Origin: Bacteroidota bacterium
GTDB lineage: Bacteria > Bacteroidota > Bacteroidia > Cytophagales > Cyclobacteriaceae
DNA length: 9,444 nucleotides
Direction of reading: 5' to 3'
NCBI GenBank assembly: GCA_024643595.1
Contig: JAHEMS010000106.1
Span: 1-9,444, forward strand
A model generated the notes under the pieces. It was not told where the DNA came from and did no database searches. It was given only the letters and a program-made list of their open reading frames with translations. Below, piece after piece: positions 6,212 to 9,444 of this stretch (position 1 is its first letter; every line of letters starts with the position of its first letter). The translations under genes and the position numbers were made by a program.

Positions 6212-8428
6212 ATGAAAAAACTATTCTTATTACTTATCACTGCCATTTCCATTTCATCATTTGGGCAACAGAAGGATTGGCAGGGCAAATTTGAGCAGCT
6301 TAATCAAATACTGCCAACCCCAAACACCTACCGTTCAAGTTCGGGTGCACCGGGCCCGGCGTACTGGCAGCAACAGGCAGACTATGTTATCAATGTTGAA
6401 TTGAATGACGAAAATCAATCGCTTACAGGATCTGAAACCATTACGTATCATAATAACTCCCCAGAATCACTCAACTATTTATGGTTACAACTGGATCAAA
6501 ACATAAATGATCCTAACAGCATGACAAAAAAAACGTCAGGAAGTACGATTCGTGATTCCATCCCCGCTAAGTTTTTGGCTACTTCGACTGGCGCCTATGA
6601 TTTCAAAGGTGGTTATCAAATTAAGTCAGTGAGAGATGTAAATGACAAGCCCCTCAGCCATACTATCAATTTCACTATGATGCGGGTCGATCTGCCGCAA
6701 CCATTGAAGAACGGTGAAAAATTTACCTTCAAAGTTGACTGGAGTTACAACATCAACGACATGATGAAGATAAGTGGTCGTAGTGGTATGGAATTCTTTC
6801 CGGAGGATGGTAACTATATCTACTTCATCGCACAGTGGTTCCCACGTATGTGCGTATTTGATGATTATGAGGGCTGGCAGAACAAGCAATATTTGGGAGG
6901 AGGAGAGTTTGCCCTCACCTTTGGTGACTACAAGGTGCGTATCACCGTTCCCGCTGATCATATTGTTGGAGCAACTGGCTGGTTACAAAATCCAAAAGAT
7001 GTGTTAAGCAAAGAACAGATATCGCGCTTTGAAACCGCACGCACGACGTTTGATAAACAAGTTTGGATAGTAACTGAAGAAGAAGCTGTGAAGAAGGAGA
7101 AGGAACGCTCCAAAAAGAAAAGCACGTGGGAGTTTCATGCAGAGAATGTACGTGACTTTGCCTTTGCCTCCTCACGCAAATTTATCTGGGATGCCATGGC
7201 GGTAAAGAATGCCGACAAAACCCCACTCGCACAATCGCTCTATCCGAAGGAAGGCAATCTTTTATGGTCAAAAGAATCTACTCTTGCGATTAAAAACACC
7301 CTGGACATTTATACCGAGCGCACAATTCCTTACCCTTACCCAACAGCTTATTCCGTGAACTGGGTAGGCGGTGGGATGGAGTATCCGATGATATCTTTTA
7401 ATGGTGGCCGCCCGGCAAAAGACGGGACGATCTCCGATCGCGTGCGCATGCGTTGTGTATACATTATTGTTCATGAAGTAGGTCATAACTATTTCCCCAT
7501 GATTATCAATTCAGATGAACGCCAATGGACATGGATGGATGAAGGATTGAATTCATTCCTTGAAAAAGAAACGATGAATGCCCGATATCCCAATCTTGGT
7601 TATAACTCCAACACACCAAAAGACATAGTCAACTTTATGAAAGGTGACAAAGCGATGATGCGCCCGATCATGGCAACTGCCGACAATCAGGGATCCTATG
7701 GCGGAAGTAATGGGTACACCAAAACGGCTGCTGGTCTTACCATTCTTCGAGAAACGGTAATGGGACCGGAACTTTTTGATAAAGCGTTTAAAGAATTTTC
7801 TGAACGTTGGGCTTTTAAGCATCCCAAACCGGCAGATTTTTTCCGCACCATGGAAGATGCAAGCGCGGTTGACCTCGACTGGTTCTGGAGAGGTTGGTTT
7901 TATACTACCGACAATACAGATATTACGCTGGATGATGTGAAGTGGTATCAGGTGAAAAAGCAAGCCGTGGATCCAGAAAAGAAAGGGGTGACGACCCAAA
8001 AAGGCGATCTGGCAAAAAAGAATGCAGAAAAAGCAACGGATTTCAGCCAGGGGCCACAAGAGTTTACGGTGACGAATACCCCGGAGGAGATGTATCGCGA
8101 CTTTCGTGCTCGCGTCAACGACAATGAGATTCGTTCCAAAATGGATGGAAAGAATATTTATGAACTCACACTTAAAAATACGGGAGGCCTGGTGATGCCT
8201 ATTGTTATAGAGTGGACCTATAAAGATGGCACAAAAGAACTGGAAAGAATTCCGGCAGAAATCTGGCGGTTAAATGAAAAGGAAGTGAAGAAGGTTTTTG
8301 TTAAGGAGAAGGAAGTGACCAACATCGTGATCGATCCAAATCAGGAAACTGCTGATGTGAATTTGGGTGACAATGTATTTCCTAAAAAGCCAACCGCTAG
8401 TAAGTTTGATCAGTTGAAGAAAAATTGA
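6212..8428 (+). CDS. Exported M1-family zinc metallopeptidase, copy 3 (diverged)
   Basis: This 738-residue protein is the most diverged of the three paralogues. The signal peptide is MKKLFLLLITAISISSFG, with cleavage expected before Gln19. The active site is complete: GMEYP at 388-392 (preceded by extra glycines), HEVGH at 421-425, zinc ligand Glu444 and Tyr502. The tyrosine context changes from NEQYAKC to SNGYTKT, losing the cysteine kept in copies 1 and 2. The NNRMHN-like stretch before the GRSGME motif is shortened. The linker before the C-terminal domain is Lys-rich rather than Gly-rich, and the tail is SKFDQLKKN. These changes cluster in loops likely to shape the substrate pocket, so a different specificity is plausible (inference). 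The gene starts 16 bp after copy 2 and is followed by a strong terminator, so it is the last gene of the unit. Confidence 0.95.
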   Translation: MKKLFLLLITAISISSFGQQKDWQGKFEQLNQILPTPNTYRSSSGAPGPAYWQQQADYVINVELNDENQSLTGSETITYHNNSPESLNYLWLQLDQNINDPNSMTKKTSGSTIRDSIPAKFLATSTGAYDFKGGYQIKSVRDVNDKPLSHTINFTMMRVDLPQPLKNGEKFTFKVDWSYNINDMMKISGRSGMEFFPEDGNYIYFIAQWFPRMCVFDDYEGWQNKQYLGGGEFALTFGDYKVRITVPADHIVGATGWLQNPKDVLSKEQISRFETARTTFDKQVWIVTEEEAVKKEKERSKKKSTWEFHAENVRDFAFASSRKFIWDAMAVKNADKTPLAQSLYPKEGNLLWSKESTLAIKNTLDIYTERTIPYPYPTAYSVNWVGGGMEYPMISFNGGRPAKDGTISDRVRMRCVYIIVHEVGHNYFPMIINSDERQWTWMDEGLNSFLEKETMNARYPNLGYNSNTPKDIVNFMKGDKAMMRPIMATADNQGSYGGSNGYTKTAAGLTILRETVMGPELFDKAFKEFSERWAFKHPKPADFFRTMEDASAVDLDWFWRGWFYTTDNTDITLDDVKWYQVKKQAVDPEKKGVTTQKGDLAKKNAEKATDFSQGPQEFTVTNTPEEMYRDFRARVNDNEIRSKMDGKNIYELTLKNTGGLVMPIVIEWTYKDGTKELERIPAEIWRLNEKEVKKVFVKEKEVTNIVIDPNQETADVNLGDNVFPKKPTASKFDQLKKN

Positions 8429-8449
8429 ATTAAACTGTTTTCCAAAACG

Positions 8450-8480
8450 AAAGGCCACTTATTCAGGTGGCCTTTTTGTT
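8450..8480. terminator. Strong rho-independent terminator, probably bidirectional
   Basis: AAAGGCCAC (8450-8458) pairs with GTGGCCTTT (8467-8475). Two further inner pairs (one G-U) close a four-base ATTC loop, and TTTTTGTTT follows on the plus strand. The complement also ends in a T-rich run (TTTCGTTTT) after the stem, so the same hairpin can stop transcripts arriving from the MATE gene. It lies 21 bp after the stop of peptidase copy 3, between convergent genes, exactly where such an element is expected. Confidence 0.9.
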
Positions 8481-8555
8481 TGATCTAATATCAAGTGTTA
8501 GAAAATTCTTTCCCGTATAGATAGCATTACACCGCTCCACCAAGTCCTGGTAAGT

Positions 8556-9444
8556 TTAAATCACTTTATTTTTCCACTTACCTGATTTCATATAGAAAAA
8601 GGCCATTGAGAACATACTGATCCAGTATACCCATTCGCTCGCCCAACCCCAGGCGATTGAAAGATTCCATTTTTCCAATACCACATAGACGTACACACAG
8701 TAGACAACAATGGTCACAAACTCTATGAGCAAATTCACCCGTGAATTGCCCGTTCCTGTTACCGCATTGAGCCAGATGGTTCCAGCAGACATCATCAGAA
8801 GTGCCACTGACACAATCCGTACAATCGGAATTGCTTCAGCAATAAATTCATCTCCCTGGCTATAAAAAGATAAAAAGAATGAAGGAACCGCATTTAATAC
8901 CAGGAAAATAAAAATTGAAATACCCAGGCTCATGGTAACCACCCGTTTGACCAGCGGTACAACTTCATCAGTTTTTCCCTGGCCAATGATATTGCTTACC
9001 ATCGTGTTGGTAGTTGAAGCAAATGCCCAGCAGAATATACCAAACAACCCAAAGATATTTCGCATGGTGTTGGATATGGCTAACGCTCTGGGACCATGGT
9101 GTTCTACCAGTATATAAAAATATTCCCAACTGATAATGCTGATGGCAAACTGCAGGATCAACGGTGTTGAAAGGGTAAGTATTCGGTTAACTATTGAAAA
9201 ATCAATTGTTCTCTGATCATAAAATGAAAATGTCTTATGAATTCCATTAAAATGAATAACTGCGTAGATCACGATTAGCCCTGAGGCCTCAGCAATAATG
9301 GAAGCATAGGCCGCACCATTAAATCCTAATGATGGAAATCCAAAGTGTCCAAATATCATTGCATAATCCAGCAGAATATTGACAACCGCTTCTGCCAGTG
9401 TGCCCCATACTAAAAATCGGGTTTGGTTCGTACCCACCAATAAG
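8556..9444 (-). CDS. MATE-family efflux transporter, C-terminal two-thirds (runs off right edge)
   Basis: This is an inner-membrane antiporter of the multidrug and toxic compound extrusion type, which exports drugs or other organic cations using a Na+ or H+ gradient. About 295 residues are visible of the usual 440-460; the open frame continues past 9443 with no start codon of its own, so the N-terminus lies outside. Several strongly hydrophobic helices are present. A MATE repeat signature is seen in the second half-domain: PLILQF at the start of a helix, then an FASTTNTMVSNIIGQGK stretch followed by a charged loop and a further helix, matching the (A/S)xxxxxxGxxxGxG-type pattern of the family. 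The protein ends MKSGKWKNKVI. It converges on the peptidase cluster and is separated from it by the terminator, so no functional link is implied. Substrate and coupling ion cannot be told from this fragment. Confidence 0.92.
   Translation of the reverse strand, partial: LLVGTNQTRFLVWGTLAEAVVNILLDYAMIFGHFGFPSLGFNGAAYASIIAEASGLIVIYAVIHFNGIHKTFSFYDQRTIDFSIVNRILTLSTPLILQFAISIISWEYFYILVEHHGPRALAISNTMRNIFGLFGIFCWAFASTTNTMVSNIIGQGKTDEVVPLVKRVVTMSLGISIFIFLVLNAVPSFFLSFYSQGDEFIAEAIPIVRIVSVALLMMSAGTIWLNAVTGTGNSRVNLLIEFVTIVVYCVYVYVVLEKWNLSIAWGWASEWVYWISMFSMAFFYMKSGKWKNKVI

Noticed and set aside
6626..6961. 111-codon open frame on the minus strand inside peptidase copy 3
   Set aside because: It is antisense to the conserved N-terminal domain of the peptidase, has no recognisable motif and is not matched by an equivalent long frame in the other copies.
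7553..8059. 168-codon open frame on the minus strand inside peptidase copy 3
   Set aside because: It is antisense to a conserved catalytic region, its composition (Phe/His/Cys/Arg-rich) is that of a shadow frame, and no promoter or start context supports it.
8481..8555. Possible small gene or RNA between the terminator and the MATE gene
   Set aside because: The stretch is 75 bp with no open frame of note, no strong hairpin and no promoter-like boxes.
9438..9440. TTG as the start codon of the MATE transporter
   Set aside because: The frame stays open to the window edge and the visible part begins in the middle of a MATE fold, so this TTG is an internal Leu codon.

Overview
The window looks like a chromosomal segment of a Bacteroidota bacterium, probably from the Cytophagales side of the phylum. 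Three things point that way. The intergenic gaps carry the Bacteroidota-type -7 box (TAnnTTTG). There are almost no Shine-Dalgarno sequences, and start codons often sit in A/T-rich leaders. The gene set (a DUF6702-like protein, a HupE/UreJ_2-type membrane protein and long secreted M1 peptidases) is one I associate with this phylum. The genus assignment is open.

Layout. Positions 1-319 (minus) hold the N-terminal part of triosephosphate isomerase, which runs off the left edge. Positions 417-902 (minus) encode a small exported DUF6702-like protein. A 100-bp divergent intergenic region follows, and from there everything up to 8428 reads on the plus strand: a HupE/UreJ-family membrane protein (1003-1590), then three tandem paralogues of an exported M1-type zinc metallopeptidase (1630-3873, 3928-6195, 6212-8428). 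A strong, probably bidirectional hairpin terminator (about 8450-8480) closes this block. A MATE-family multidrug/cation efflux transporter on the minus strand (8556-9444) converges on it and runs off the right edge.

How the genes may work together. The three peptidases each have an 18-residue Sec signal peptide, an intact HEVGH-x18-E zinc site, a GMEYP variant of the M1 exopeptidase motif, a conserved tyrosine downstream and a beta-rich C-terminal domain ending in SKFD[EQ]LKK[KN]. They are therefore probably active envelope or periplasmic aminopeptidases that arose by local duplication. Copies 1 and 2 are the closest pair overall; copy 3 is more diverged. The HupE-like protein (family linked to nickel/cobalt or other divalent metal movement) and the divergent DUF6702-like protein lie directly upstream. 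A shared role, such as metal supply to exported metalloenzymes, is possible but is inference only.

The main points for a second look are the intact tandem triplication, a 45-bp perfect DNA match between copies 1 and 3 over the zinc-site helix that copy 2 does not share, the divergence of the segment between the zinc glutamate and the catalytic tyrosine, and a hairpin between copies 1 and 2. I saw no RNA genes, insertion sequences, CRISPR arrays or phage genes, and no gene-free stretch over 300 bp.
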